A DNA stretch of 64,000 bases, taken from the NCBI GenBank assembly GCA_951799445.1, contig OX637295.1, forward strand, positions 19,406,001 to 19,470,000, read 5' to 3'. The translations under genes were made by a program, and so were the position numbers. The notes below the pieces were generated by a model. That model was not told the DNA's origin. It ran no database searches and saw nothing but the letters and a program-made list of their open reading frames with translations. How positions within the stretch are numbered: position 1 is the first letter of the stretch; every line of letters begins with the position of its first letter. Origin of the DNA: Pseudisothecium myosuroides (Eukaryota; Streptophyta; Bryopsida; Hypnales; Lembophyllaceae). Below are positions 1-9,535 of this stretch, one piece after another.

Positions 1-300
1 GATTCGTCATACGGAGGCTGTGTACTTCATTTCAGCTCCTTCTCAGGTTTGTTTTCTTTTTGTTGCAATTTGAATTCTTGTTTGAAGCTGCAACAGTGAA
101 TGGGAGTTGAATGTTTGTTGCAGGGTGCATTTCGTAGAATTATGTGATTCATGTCAGGGTTAGACCTAGAATAACTGACAACAGAGAAAACAGCGTCAAG
201 TTAAAGCAAGTTCAAGTCGAAGGCAACTCAACTCGAAGCCAATTCAACTCGAAAACACACGTAAATTAAAAAAAGATTAGCTAAATCAGACCAAAGGCCT
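1..300. other. Left edge, upstream of the palindrome array
   Basis: No complete gene is visible. Bases 2-46 followed by GTTTGT, and 124-147 after TTGCAG, can be read as two spliced exons ending in TGA, so this may be the 3' end of a gene lying to the left. The peptide is too short to name. From about 205 to 270 there are half-sites (TTCAAGTCGA, CAACTCGAAG, TTCAACTCGA) that resemble single arms of the palindromes beginning at 308. Confidence 0.2.
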
Positions 301-307
301 CAGCCAA

Positions 308-1481
308 ATCAACTCGAATCGAGTTGAAATTGGAAAATTCAGACCCATAAACAAAACCTAATAGTTCAATTCGATTCGAGTTCAATCCAAAAAACAATAT
401 TCAGTAGAGAAAAGCAGTAGGTCCATAGTAGACTCACCATTCAACTTGACCCGAGTTGAATCCAAAAAGTAATTTTCATTAGAGGAAAGCAGTAGGTCCA
501 TAGCAGACTCCCCATTCAACTCGACCCGAGTTGAATCAGAAAAGTGATTCTCAGTAGAGGAAAGCAGTAAATCCACAGCAGACTCACCATGCAACTCGAG
601 CCGAGTTGAATGAAAAAAAGACTTTCAGACTGAGAAGGCAGTAGGTCCACAGAAAACTCTCCATTCAACTCGATCCGAGTTGAATAATAAAAACTGACAG
701 AGCCAAGGGCTAACAAAAACCCAACATCACAATCACCATTCAACTAGGGTCGTGTTGAATCAGCAAAATCGAGGACCGCAAGGGAGCAGAGCAGGTCAAT
801 TGCAGAGACATTTCAACTCGATTCGAGTTGAAACCCAAGGGAGGACCAGGAAAAATATAACCCCAAGACCATGGGGCAACCACTATTCAACTCGGATCGA
901 GTTGACATCATCACTAGGCAGGTGCTAAGCAATGGTCTGGGAGTCCGGAGACGTAGGAACATCAGAAAGATCAACTTGACACAAGTTGATAGAATTTGTG
1001 GACATTAGAAGCATTCACCAAATACACCATGACCGTTTCAATTCAACTCGGTCCGAGTTGAATTCGATACGAAGCAATTTGTCGTAGAATTCCGAATAGT
1101 TTATCATTTCTGCAGTTCAACTCGTGTCGAGTTAAGTGAAGAATTTGCTCTCCCTTATGAGCAATGCCTCAAAGGAAATAAGAGTGGGATCAACCTAACC
1201 AAAGAAAGACAGAAGTCATGACTTCCTATGTTGAAGTCGACTCGACTTGAAATGTGTAACTGTATATGTATAATCTCAGACCTCCCATGAGAAAATAGAC
1301 GTACCCCTCAACTCCACGAAATACTCGAAAGTTACTGGCAAGAGGAAGGTCAAAGTACAGTCCTCAAGGCGGGTCGGCTTAAATTACTCTTACCAACACG
1401 AACTAAAATGAGGAAGGAATTAAACCCACTCTAAGAATGCCGAGGTGTTTGCACCACTCATTCAACTCAAACCGAGTTGAG
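308..1481. repeat. Regular array of 21-bp imperfect palindromes, about 75-bp period
   Basis: Fourteen copies of TTCAACTCG-NNN-CGAGTTGAA start at 308, 365, 440, 515, 590, 664, 739, 812, 886, 970, 1042, 1116, 1231 and 1461. From 365 to 1116 the step is 75, 75, 75, 74, 75, 73, 74, 84, 72, 74. Between about 380 and 660 the spacers are also alike (AGAGGAAAGCAGTA, then GTCCA.AG.A.ACTC.CCAT), so the array arose as a 75-bp tandem repeat. After 690 the spacers have diverged while palindrome and spacing persist. The copy at 970 has paired changes in both arms (CAACTTG/CAAGTTG). The copy at 739 is worn. The outer TTCAA/TTGAA is the most constant part. The pattern suggests binding sites for a dimeric protein, probably the promoter or leader of the gene starting at 1510. 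That role is inferred. Confidence 0.9.
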
Positions 1482-1509
1482 ACTAACAAGGGTAATCGCA
1501 TGCGCAGAC

Positions 1510-2949
1510 ATGGAAGAGCAAAAGAATAAACTGCACGTGAACTTCAAGCGCTTCCTCATTGAGGGCGATGAGGACCTAGAGGACTTCGGCGTTGACCTCA
1601 TCCTTGGAGAGTACTGGACCTGGAAAGAGCCAGAAAGCGTGGAATGCTGGGGCATCTGTCTCACCCCGTGCACAGGACACCTGAGCTTCAAGACAAAGTA
1701 CAGGAACTGCCAGGAAACGCTGCCAGTGTCCTTGACCGAGTCCGTGACAAAGTTCAAGACTGGCCCGGACAACATGTTCATAGTTTCCTGCAAGACGGTC
1801 GACCCTGACCAGGAGGAGGAGTACGCGTTCTCGTACATAATCCCCGCCAAGGATATAATTTACTTGGTCTCGATGACAATCCGGAGTCTTGAAAACTCTG
1901 CATACAAGGGGGTCTACTCAAACCTCATTAATGCTATCGAGAACAAGAGGTGGGTCAGCAAGGACGGAGGACCCCTATCCCATAAGGTCCTTCTCTCTTG
2001 GCTGAACTACCTTCTCAAGGGGTTCGAGAATGAACGGGACAAGCTGAAAGAGAACAAGGCTAAGTTAACACCGATAGCAATTTCCAGGGAGTACACACCA
2101 GGTGGGGCAAGCCACGGGTCTCTTGTTGTCGACACAGCCGAGACACAGAAGAGCAGGACGAAGCGAAAGTCCACTGCTGTCGATGCAAGAGGGCCACGCG
2201 ATAAAACTCCGGCGAAGGGAAAGAAGCTCCAGGCAAAGGCTGATGCCGAGGAGAGAGCGAAGGAATTGGAGGAAGAGAGCATGATCTCCGTGCTCACCGA
2301 CCTTCCCAAGGACGCGCAGAACAGTCGGGTCGAGGTCAATTACGAGGAGTCCAGGAAAATCTACAAGGACTATTGGTCACAATGTACCGACTCATACATT
2401 GACGGGGTCGAAGTGTCCCAAGAAATTTTGATCGACCAACTGGAGAGCCCGCCAGCCGAACTGAACGTGCGTTGCCTCAAGGAGAAGGGCATCATGTCGG
2501 CTCTCCAATTTTACCTGGAGATGCCTGACCCCCGAGAGAAGATGACGCTTTGTGCAATGCCTCAGGACCTGACAGAGCGGCCCGGGGACTTCAAAGATGT
2601 CGCCTCGGAGAAATTCTGGATGATCAACGGGCAGCACAGCGTGGAGGCAGCAAAGAGGATGAGGAACCTTCCCGGGTACGAAGCAAAATTTAAGAAATTC
2701 AAGACGTGGGAGTGCTACGTTGTCTGGAACAAGGACGCCAGGATTATTCGCAAAATATTGGCGTGGTATAACCGAGTAAACCACTTCCAGAACTACATGC
2801 CGACCTGGGCCAGCAACATCCTCAGTGCCAGAAATGTCTGGATTAGCCTCGGCAAGCCGCCTCCTCCAAAGGAACCGACGGAGCTGGGGTCGACCGTCAG
2901 AAAGGAGCAGAAGAGCACAACTGATGTAGCCTCGACCCTGAAGTGGAAC
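1510..2949 (+). CDS. Exon 1 of palindrome-linked locus: protein with ParB/DGQHR-like NGQH motif
   Basis: Open for 480 codons from ATG 1510 (MEEQKNKLHV) to a GTAAGT donor at 2950; without splicing it stops at 2956. The first 180 residues have no motif I recognise. A basic, lysine-rich and charged segment follows (about residues 210-265, with KRKS and PAKGKK, likely nuclear). The C-terminal third contains FWMINGQHSVEAAKRM (about 369-384), then W-E-CYVVWNKD and a YNRVNHFQNYMP stretch. An N/D-G-Q-H-(R/S)-x-x-A motif is typical of ParB/DndB-type folds, which in bacterial mobile DNA often accompany DNA methyltransferases. The next block looks methyltransferase-like, which supports the reading. Base composition is clearly more GC-rich than the flanks. 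The function is unproven; a diverged plant-specific family is the alternative. Confidence 0.6.
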
Positions 2950-3108
2950 GTAAGTTAACCCATTCTACTCGAGTCGACTTGAATCGTCTTTCTCTGTCGC
3001 TGCTTGTAGACGATTTATCTTTTTGTTGATTCAAGTCAATGCGAGTTGAATCCTGAGCAGGCTTGAATTCTGACGTTGTCCACTTTGGTTCAAGAATTTC
3101 AAGACGCC
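2950..3108 (+). other. Putative intron 1 with two palindromes; junction does not keep frame
   Basis: A GTAAGTTA donor at 2950 is followed by palindromes at 2963-2983 and 3030-3050. The best acceptor (CCTGAGCAG, ending at 3060) leads straight into GCT TGA in the required phase. Later AG sites at 3094 and 3103 also give TGA in that phase. Exon 1 and the next block therefore cannot be joined in frame with the sequence as given. Either a small indel has broken the join or the downstream ORF uses its own ATG at 3109. Confidence 0.55.
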
Positions 3109-4449
3109 ATGAAACTTTGCTTCGCCATGATTGACATCAAAAAGAACCAGGACGCCGCCAATAGAGCACAGCTTGAGAAACTTGACATTCACAACGAGAT
3201 CAAGCTAATCACCGCAACCGATGAGGTCCACAACTTGTGGACGGAGGTTATTTCAAAGCACACGGAAGGGCTTCTCATCGATCCGGAGTCTCTCAAGCCA
3301 ATGAAGGATACGAAGAACTGGGACAAGGAGAGGGACGGTGCGTTCTCTCGGGAGTTCTTCAAGTGGATGGGGAACACCACTGAGAACGATCTCAAGAGAC
3401 TTGCTCTGCACCTCCTCAACAGAACGCCGGGGAGGACCCTCTTGTATCCAAAGGTGACAGTCAAGAAGGTCCCGGGAGTCATTCCCGATTGCTACAGCTC
3501 GGGACAGTGGCTGGAGAGGGTCAAGAGGAAATGGGCTATGAAGAAGTTTCTCTGGCTTGAGAAGCGGAGCCTTGGACTCTTTGGAGCCAAAGGATCCTAC
3601 CGTCGGGAGGCGTGGAAGGCTTTCAAGAAGAAGTATGATATCACGCCGGCCACGAAGCAGCTCCTCTTGACGGCTCCCAAGGAAGAGTTCTTTTCCCAGG
3701 TGAAGAGGCCATCCTCGAAGAACAAGAAATGCGAGGAGTTGTCGCCTTATGCGGCGGAATTCTTCAAGGTATTCCTCAGGAGCAAAGGAAAGTACAAGAA
3801 GCCCGAGGCTCGGGCTTACTTGAGGTCATACGACTCCGAGGAAGACGTAATGGGGTCATGGGCCCCCGGGGCATGGGATGAATCGATGAAGAGCTCCATC
3901 AAGCTGGCGCTGCTGAACTTCCGGAACATCCCAGGAGTGAAGTATAAGAGCACGGCCCCAAAAGAATCTCCGTATTACGAAGAATTCATGGAGAGGGCGC
4001 TGCAGTTGATCGACCCATGCCTCACAGATCCGCAGGTCTGGCTGTGGATTACCGGGGACGAGGAGGTGGATGACCAGGTGAGGGGATTCATCAGGACGGG
4101 GAAGATGGCGGGAGTCTACACCTCGCACTATGCAGTGTACCTCCCGACCGTGCCTGCGGAGCGACTCATGGACCTGAATCCTCATGCTTCTGCTGCCAAG
4201 GCTCCCATGCACCTCATCTTCCTCATCAAGAGAGGTGCTCAGATTAAGCCCAGGTCAATACCGAGGCGATTTGAGGTCCCGATGGACGGCAAGTGGTCTA
4301 AGGCGGGATCTTACAACAAGCTGGAGTACCAGATCTACGACATAGAACTCCGAATGGAGTTCTACCTCGACGTGCTGGACCTCTTCTGCAACTCCCGGAA
4401 TGATGTGCTCTCCATATTCGCCGGTGGCAAATTTGTGTGTGCTGCCTGG
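3109..4449 (+). CDS. Exon 2 of palindrome-linked locus: amino-methyltransferase-like protein
   Basis: Open reading from before 3109 (first ATG, MKLCFAMIDIKKN) to a GTAAGTTA donor at 4450, 447 codons. The block is lysine-rich and mostly helical in character. Near its end, about residues 417-447, is EFYLDVLDLFC followed by NDVLSIFAGGKFVCAAW. This resembles the closing segment of beta-class N6/N4 amino-methyltransferases, where a region around a proline/leucine-rich helix precedes VLDpFaGsGTt..AA, the SAM-binding motif. The acidic first residue and GxG spacing are altered (FAGGK). A DPQVWLW at about 307 lies where a D-P-P-[YFW] catalytic motif could be expected, but it is not canonical. It may be an inactive or strongly diverged enzyme. 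Exon 3 follows in phase 0 at 4801. Confidence 0.5.
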
Positions 4450-4800
4450 GTAAGTTATTTGTCCTGTACTGTTGCTTTCAAGTCGAGTCGAGTTGAATTT
4501 CGGGGGTGCCTTGGCGATCCTGTTTTCTGACTCATTTCATGTGTGCTGGTTCGTTTACTTTGTCCGTTTACTTATTGGTTACTTGTTTTAAGTTGGTCCG
4601 AGTTGAACTCCTTCTTCATTGTCTGCGTTCCGGATTCACGTCGGCCCGAGGTAAACCTCTTATGGTCTGTCTACTCCGTAAATTCAAGTCGGTCCAAGTT
4701 GAAACCTTATTTCATGGTCCGGATTGGTCATATTCCGGGAGTCAAGTCGACCCGACTTGAACCACACGTTGGCAATACTGAATCGTGTATTGTTTGGCAG
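4450..4800 (+). repeat. Intron 2 filled with palindromes
   Basis: The 351-bp intron runs from GTAAGTTA to TTTGGCAG and keeps phase 0. It contains palindrome copies at 4477-4497, 4587-4607, 4635-4655 (degenerate), 4683-4703 and 4741-4761, so about a third of the intron is palindrome. The left arms here are often TTCAAGTCG rather than TTCAACTCG. Confidence 0.75.
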
Positions 4801-5735
4801 ATGTCTGGCATGGACCACTTCTCCATCGACGACGCGGACTTCCATGATAAATTTCAGGACATGGCAGTGACGTTGGAGAATCTGGACAAGGATGACTTCC
4901 TTCAGTCCAGCTATTTTGTGGACGAGAATGCCCATCCAGAGAAGGCGGCGCCCACACCCGACAAGAAGGGATCGCATTCAAGAAAGGGGAAGGAGAGGGC
5001 GACATCTCCTGTTCCGGAGCCGTCTCAGCAGTTGGTATTGCTGGACATGGTCGTGGACCTGGAAGGAGGTGATGGGGAAGAGGAAACATGGGTTGACCCC
5101 GTGAATGCCATCATCGCCGCTGACCGACCCCTCTGCCGTATTCGGGGGCCCGACAGGAGTCGAGCCTCATGCGCGGGTCCTCAGCATCCGCGCGAGATCA
5201 CGTGAATGTAACTCCGACGTCCGATCGGCGCGTTCCCGCAAAGAGGAAGAGAGAGCAGGCCACAACAGAGTTCAGCGGGTTGGACTTCATGAAGTGGCAG
5301 GCTGATCTCGACAGCAAACGGGAGTCGGACAAGGCTGAGATGATGGTCTACATGAAGACCCTGGTGCAAAATGCCATTTCAAGGATCATCGTGCAGCCCT
5401 TGCAGCAGGCCCTGTTCGCCCCTTCACCTCAGTTCGTGGCACCTCAAGGAGAGAGCTTGAGACCGTCCCCGTGGATTCAACTCGAGTCGAGTTCCTTAGC
5501 AGCATCTCCATCCACAGTGTCAGAGGACGTCAATGCTGGGGTAGGTCCATCTGGGCATCGGGAAGGGGAGGAGGAGTTCCAAGACGTGGCCGAGGTCGAA
5601 CAAGATCGGGAAGATGACCACACGGATATGTCCGGGGACCGAGAGTCTGAGGAGGGGCAGAAGTTGGACGAGGTTCATCTTGAGCAGGCCTCGGATCCTG
5701 ACACGGAGCCAGGTGGTTCCCAGGACCTTCCCTGA
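4801..5735 (+). CDS. Exon 3 of palindrome-linked locus, acidic C-terminal part, frame broken
   Basis: Reading in phase 0 from 4801 gives MSGMDHFSIDDADFHDKF, then a basic RKGKERATSP patch and an acidic stretch, and stops at 5203-5205. A second frame, open from 5124 to the stop at 5733-5735, continues with similar composition: VPAKRKREQ (nuclear-signal-like), a helical segment KWQADLDSKRESDKAEMM, and a long acidic tail ending GGSQDLP. A single-base indel between 5124 and 5205, for example in the G run at 5144-5148, would unite them. An unrecognised short intron is the alternative. A palindrome copy lies inside the coding part at 5476-5496 (IQLESSS) and another at 5743-5763, just after the stop. 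No enzymatic domain is seen. Confidence 0.5.
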
Positions 5736-5742
5736 CCTTTCA

Positions 5743-5763
5743 TTCAAGTCGACCCGAGTTGAA
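5743..5763. repeat. Last palindrome copy, 3' of the stop codon
   Basis: TTCAAGTCG-ACC-CGAGTTGAA lies eight bases after the TGA of exon 3. It is the rightmost copy I see in the window and marks the right limit of the palindrome-bearing locus. Confidence 0.85.
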
Positions 5764-5883
5764 CTATCTCAGTGGTCTATCGTCATGTCGTTGAAGATGC
5801 ACTACGTAGTTACTGGTAGATAGGTCGGCGAAGACTATGAAGTTGAATATATTGTAAATTTATTTCTTGTTCAAAGACTTTGT

Positions 5884-5889
5884 AATAAA
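5884..5889 (+). terminator. Possible polyadenylation signal of the palindrome locus
   Basis: AATAAA in the AT-rich stretch TTTGTAATAAATATATTGG, about 150 bases after the stop codon at 5735. It is placed correctly for a 3' UTR signal before the next gene. Confidence 0.35.
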
Positions 5890-6060
5890 TATATTGGTTC
5901 TCACAAAGTTCTTTCTCTGTACGATTTTTACAGCCGCAGGCTCTCTTCCTTCCGAAAATCTGGCTGTTGGTTGTGCTCGTCCGTGTAGTCCCCCGAATGT
6001 GTGCACTCTGTCGTTGTCCGCGCATGAGGATTTAGTGTTAGCCTAGGGGCTGCTCATCTG

Positions 6061-7306
6061 ACACGGCCTGATTCGCCAGGAATTCCCGTCGATGTTGACC
6101 TGATTTTAGCTGAGGAGGTGGCCAGAGCCTGTAGTCTTGACGACGCAATTTTCCAGCTTAAAATTCCTCCATCAGCAACGTCGGCGGATGCAGTTATTCC
6201 TTCACCAGTCCCCGAGGATGCAGATCCAGTGAGTGTTTTTCCCCACACGTATTTTTGGGTGTTCTTCTCGGTGGTTTGTAATTCATCCTCGTCGTTATGC
6301 TTGTGTGGATTTTCAGTAGCGTGGTGCGCATGGGTTTGACGAGTTGGAAATTGTCGCTGTTCATTCTGAACAGGTTAGAAGTGAGAAAAGGATACCTGTA
6401 GGTGAGGAGGACGTGCAGGTTCTTCCGCCATTCTCGTCCAGGCTGACAGAGAAGAAATGGCTCAATGTCGTCCTGGATCTGAATGGCCTACTTTGCGTGT
6501 GCGAAGAACTAATCTATGACTTAGATGAAAAGAAACTTTGCTCGCCCAGTGAGGTAGATCCTAAGCTAGGGCACTTGGCAGCGGAGATCAACAGGGTCAC
6601 TCATCGACCGTACCTGAGGAAGTTCCTACAGGAGTTAAACTCCATAGCCAACGTGTCAGTGTGGAGCTCCATGAACAGGTCGTATGCCGAACTGGTGTGC
6701 GCAAACCTGTTCTATAAATTAGATCCACCAGTGTATATCTTCGGACAAGAACAGTGCAACGTTATGAAGTGCAGATCGAGAGATGGGAAAAGTTTAGTCA
6801 ACTTCAGATTGAAGGGGATAGAGAAGGACTTGTTCTTGAAACCCTTGGAGAAGTTGTATGATTTGAGTGGTTCTTGCTTCTCTAAACACAATACAATTAT
6901 TGTGGACGACAAACCGGAAAAGCACTTCATGAACGACCCCGTGAATGTGGTGCTCTTCGATACGTGGTCGTCTGAGGGATATGGAGAAGGAGATTCAATA
7001 CTCATAGATCATCTCCTCCCTTGGATTCGAAGACTGCACACGGAGAGGCCTTGGGAACTGTATCCCTTTCGGAGAGATGATGATATGGGGGGCCTCCACC
7101 TTGCCCTGCAACCCAACGAAAGCAAGTACAAGGAGCTGTATAGGGCACTGGAGGTCTCCAATTTTATCATTGATGAGTTTAGGGAGAAGAGTGGTAGGCC
7201 TTACGTGTCTCCTAAAAGGCCAGGCAAATCGAAGCGCAAGGACCTTGATATAGAGGACATTATGTTCGTCAATTGTTCGCGACCAGACCTACATGGGGAT
7301 TTCTAG
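6061..7306 (+). CDS. FCP1/NIF-type phosphatase-like protein (catalytic motif altered)
   Basis: Two exons are supported: one up to 6228 (open from 6028, no ATG seen, so the true start lies in an undetected upstream exon) and one at 6320-7306, joined in phase 0 by GTGAGT..TTTCAGTAG. The second exon holds an FCP1-homology (HAD superfamily) domain. KKWLNVVLDLNGLLCVC is motif I, RPYLRKFLQEL and VSVWSSMNRSY are the motif II region, and HNTIIVDDKPEKHF is motif III. Active CTD phosphatases have DxDx(T/V); here it is D-L-N-G-L, so the second aspartate is missing, while the motif III acidic pair is kept. Proteins of this sort are probably catalytically weak or are binding proteins. A basic tail (PKRPGKSKRK) precedes the stop. 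The palindrome locus ends only about 300 bp upstream. Confidence 0.8.
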
Positions 7307-7472
7307 GTGCTGTAGGACGTAGCCTTCTCTTCATGTGTGCTACTAAAACTACTTGTCAAACCGTTGCCTTTTATACTGTATGCATATTTGTTGTGGATAA
7401 TGAAGAAGTTAGTGATTGCAGAACACATTGTTTTGCGTACGTACCTAAATTTCCTTCCTCTGTTTGCCACAG

Positions 7473-8211
7473 GCTTTGCATCGTAAATTGTTCTCAAGTA
7501 TTGATTGTGGTGGCAAGTCTACTGCCTCTCATGATTCGTTTTCAGACTATGGTCAGTTTGCAATATCGGAGAGTGCTGTAGGGCACATTATGTTTTCTGC
7601 TAAAACGGCGCAATCCACAATGGACTTCTCCGCGATGCCTGTCGATGATGGGGTTGTGGATAGTCCACCCAATCCAAAGAAGCGCACCAGCACTGTCAGC
7701 TCTCCTTCTCCGTTGAAATCTTGTCGAAGGTCGACGTCACCCCAAGAGCGCTTTGGATTGAATCCTGAGACGCAAAGAAAGCTGTACGGTGAACAAATAG
7801 GTGTGCTGCCCACCCTCGAGGTACAAAGGTTTTCATTTTTATGATTAACCTTTGGAGCTTGTGTTTGTCAACTGGATTGGATTGCTAATTTTCTGATTTC
7901 AGTTGGCTTGGCAGGGCGGTGACATCGTCGCTAGGTTTGTTTCCAACGTTGGCAATGGTGTGCATGGTTTGCCACTTCCAAATGCCGATTCAAGAGAGCT
8001 GCCTACAATAGCAAGGGTTTCCAGAGCTCGTTTGCCTCGATGCAATTCGTTGGGAGTTGCCACACGACAATCCAAGTCACATAATATTGTTATGAAACCG
8101 AATTCTCTTAATTCCAAACCATGGGACGCTTGGGAAGAGAGGTCCTTGCAGGTGCAAAGACGGGAGATTGCGCGGACATCGTCTTCGCAAAAGAAAAATG
8201 GGTACAGTTGA
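7473..8211 (+). CDS. 3' exons next to the FCP1-like gene, unknown product
   Basis: Two exons fit well: 7473-7820 (after TTTGCCACAG, ending at GAG|GTACAAAGG) and 7903-8211 (after TGATTTCAG), both phase 0, ending in TGA. The encoded 218 residues are serine-rich and basic (PPNPKKRTSTVSSPSPLK; RRSTSPQERFGLNPE), look disordered, and show no domain. They may be the alternative C-terminus of the FCP1-like gene, joined by a donor upstream of the stop at 7304, or a separate small gene. I found no strong phase-0 donor before that stop, so the link is uncertain. Confidence 0.5.
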
Positions 8212-8481
8212 GGGCCAGAGATAATTGCGGCAATGGAGAAGTTGAAGAGTACATCGCAATCTTAGTATGTAGATAGAAGACTATGGAAGACATTGCACTC
8301 CCTCCTATGTAGTAATATAAAAATTTTGTGTATCACTTAATTGTTATTGAGTAGTTTACAATTTTTGATTCCGATGGTTGTGCCATCTTGTAGAAAATAG
8401 CTGAAATTCAGTGCTGCGAATCATGGATTGTTCCAAACTGTGAAAAAAGGTGCCACAATGTTGTAGTTGACAGTTTCTGAA

Positions 8482-8791
8482 GAAGGTACCTCAGTGTTTG
8501 AAGGATAAAATAATTTGAAAAGTGTAGGTAGCAACTATTTTCAGAGCGATTATGAAATCAAGAACGGAAATTAGAAAACTATAGAAACAAGCTATGTCAA
8601 TCTCCTTCGCAAATACTCTTATAGGCTGCAGTTTACACACTCCGGTGTGTAAGAGTACTTGTCAAGGAGCATGACATAGCTTGTTTCTATAGTAGTCTAA
8701 GTTTTGGTCTTGGTTTCATATTCGCTTTGGAATTAGTTGCTATCTATACCTTGCAAAAGATTTCATCCTTTGAATACTGAGGTACTCTTTT
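8482..8791. ncRNA. Long hairpin 1 (foldback; possible small-RNA locus)
   Basis: The left arm from about 8482 (GTACCTCAGTGTTTGAAGGAT) pairs along about 140 bases with the right arm ending about 8791 (ATCCTTTGAATACTGAGGTAC). The inner stem is AACAAGCTATGTCA / TGACATAGCTTGTT (about 8586-8685) around a loop near 8640. Pairing has scattered mismatches, as in young MIRNA loci born by inverted duplication or in foldback transposons. No ORF is present. Which of the two it is cannot be told from sequence alone. Confidence 0.6.
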
Positions 8792-8804
8792 CAAAATACA
8801 TTTA

Positions 8805-9082
8805 AGAATGAAGTAACTAGTAGTCTTTCAGCGACAATTAATTACAAAGCAAAAAGGGGTCAAGAAGTGCTGCGAGAAAGAGACTAGTAGAAACAAGGTA
8901 TTCCAAACTCCTTAGCAAGTACTCTTATAGATTGCAGTTCACACACTGCGATATATAAGAGTACTTCTGAAGGAGAGTGGAAAACCTTGTTTCTACTAGT
9001 CTCTTTCTCGCAGCACTTCTTGACCCCTTTTCGCTTTGTAATTAGTTGTCATTGAAAGACTATTATTTACTTCATTCTTCAA
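8805..9082. ncRNA. Long hairpin 2, tandem relative of hairpin 1
   Basis: The arms run from about 8805 (GAATGAAGTAACTAGTAGTC) to 9082 and are nearly perfect for about 120 bases (for example AAAAGGGGTCAAGAAGTGCT with its complement at about 9014-9033). The apical part (AGTACTCTTATAG..TTGCAGTTCACACACTGC) is closely similar to hairpin 1 (AATACTCTTATAGGCTGCAG), so the two arose by duplication. The high arm identity means a recent origin or selection on pairing. Confidence 0.65.
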
Positions 9083-9085
9083 ACA

Positions 9086-9535
9086 TTGAAGTTCACTCTT
9101 CATTAGCAATTAGCTTGTAATGGTGTTTAGGTTCTCCAAAACATTCTCACTCCAACGACAATGTACTTTATTATTAGGATTGGAACAGCTTATACATACA
9201 TTTACTTGTGCGAAGTCACATTTGATAGTGATTGTACAATTATATTTGAAATGCATGTACATTCTTCTATTACTTTCAATAAATTGTAATATCATTTGTA
9301 AATACTACATGGTGTTGGGAAATTGTGCTATTAATTGTGTGCTTTGTGTGTCATTCCATTGCTTATTTTGCATTTAAATATGTAGCTTGTTTGAGATTGC
9401 AATGCTTGGCAACTATAAATAGAGAATTCTTTGAATTTCAAACTCTAGAGTAGTTCCCATGACTCCCATTTCCTTGGAAAACTCCCAAAGTAATGAATAT
9501 AATGTTTAAATGGAAGAACTATGGTAGATGTTGGA
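9086..9535. other. AT-rich intergenic sequence
   Basis: No gene, splice pattern or clear repeat is visible here. The open frames on both strands are short and lack coding character. Confidence 0.5.

Noticed and set aside
1..147. Reading of the left edge as a Sec1-like exon (AVYFIS)
   Set aside because: Only a few residues fit, and the following exon stops after eight codons. Too little to name.
308..1136. Regular repeats with spacers, superficially like a CRISPR array
   Set aside because: The host is a plant. The spacers of the first units are homologous to each other, the repeats are symmetric and variable, and no cas gene is present. It is a decayed 75-bp tandem repeat with palindromic cores.
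2007..2784. Long minus-strand ORFs opposite exon 1 (110 and 130 residues)
   Set aside because: They are shadows of the GC-rich plus-strand coding sequence. The plus frame has the motif and the splice donor.
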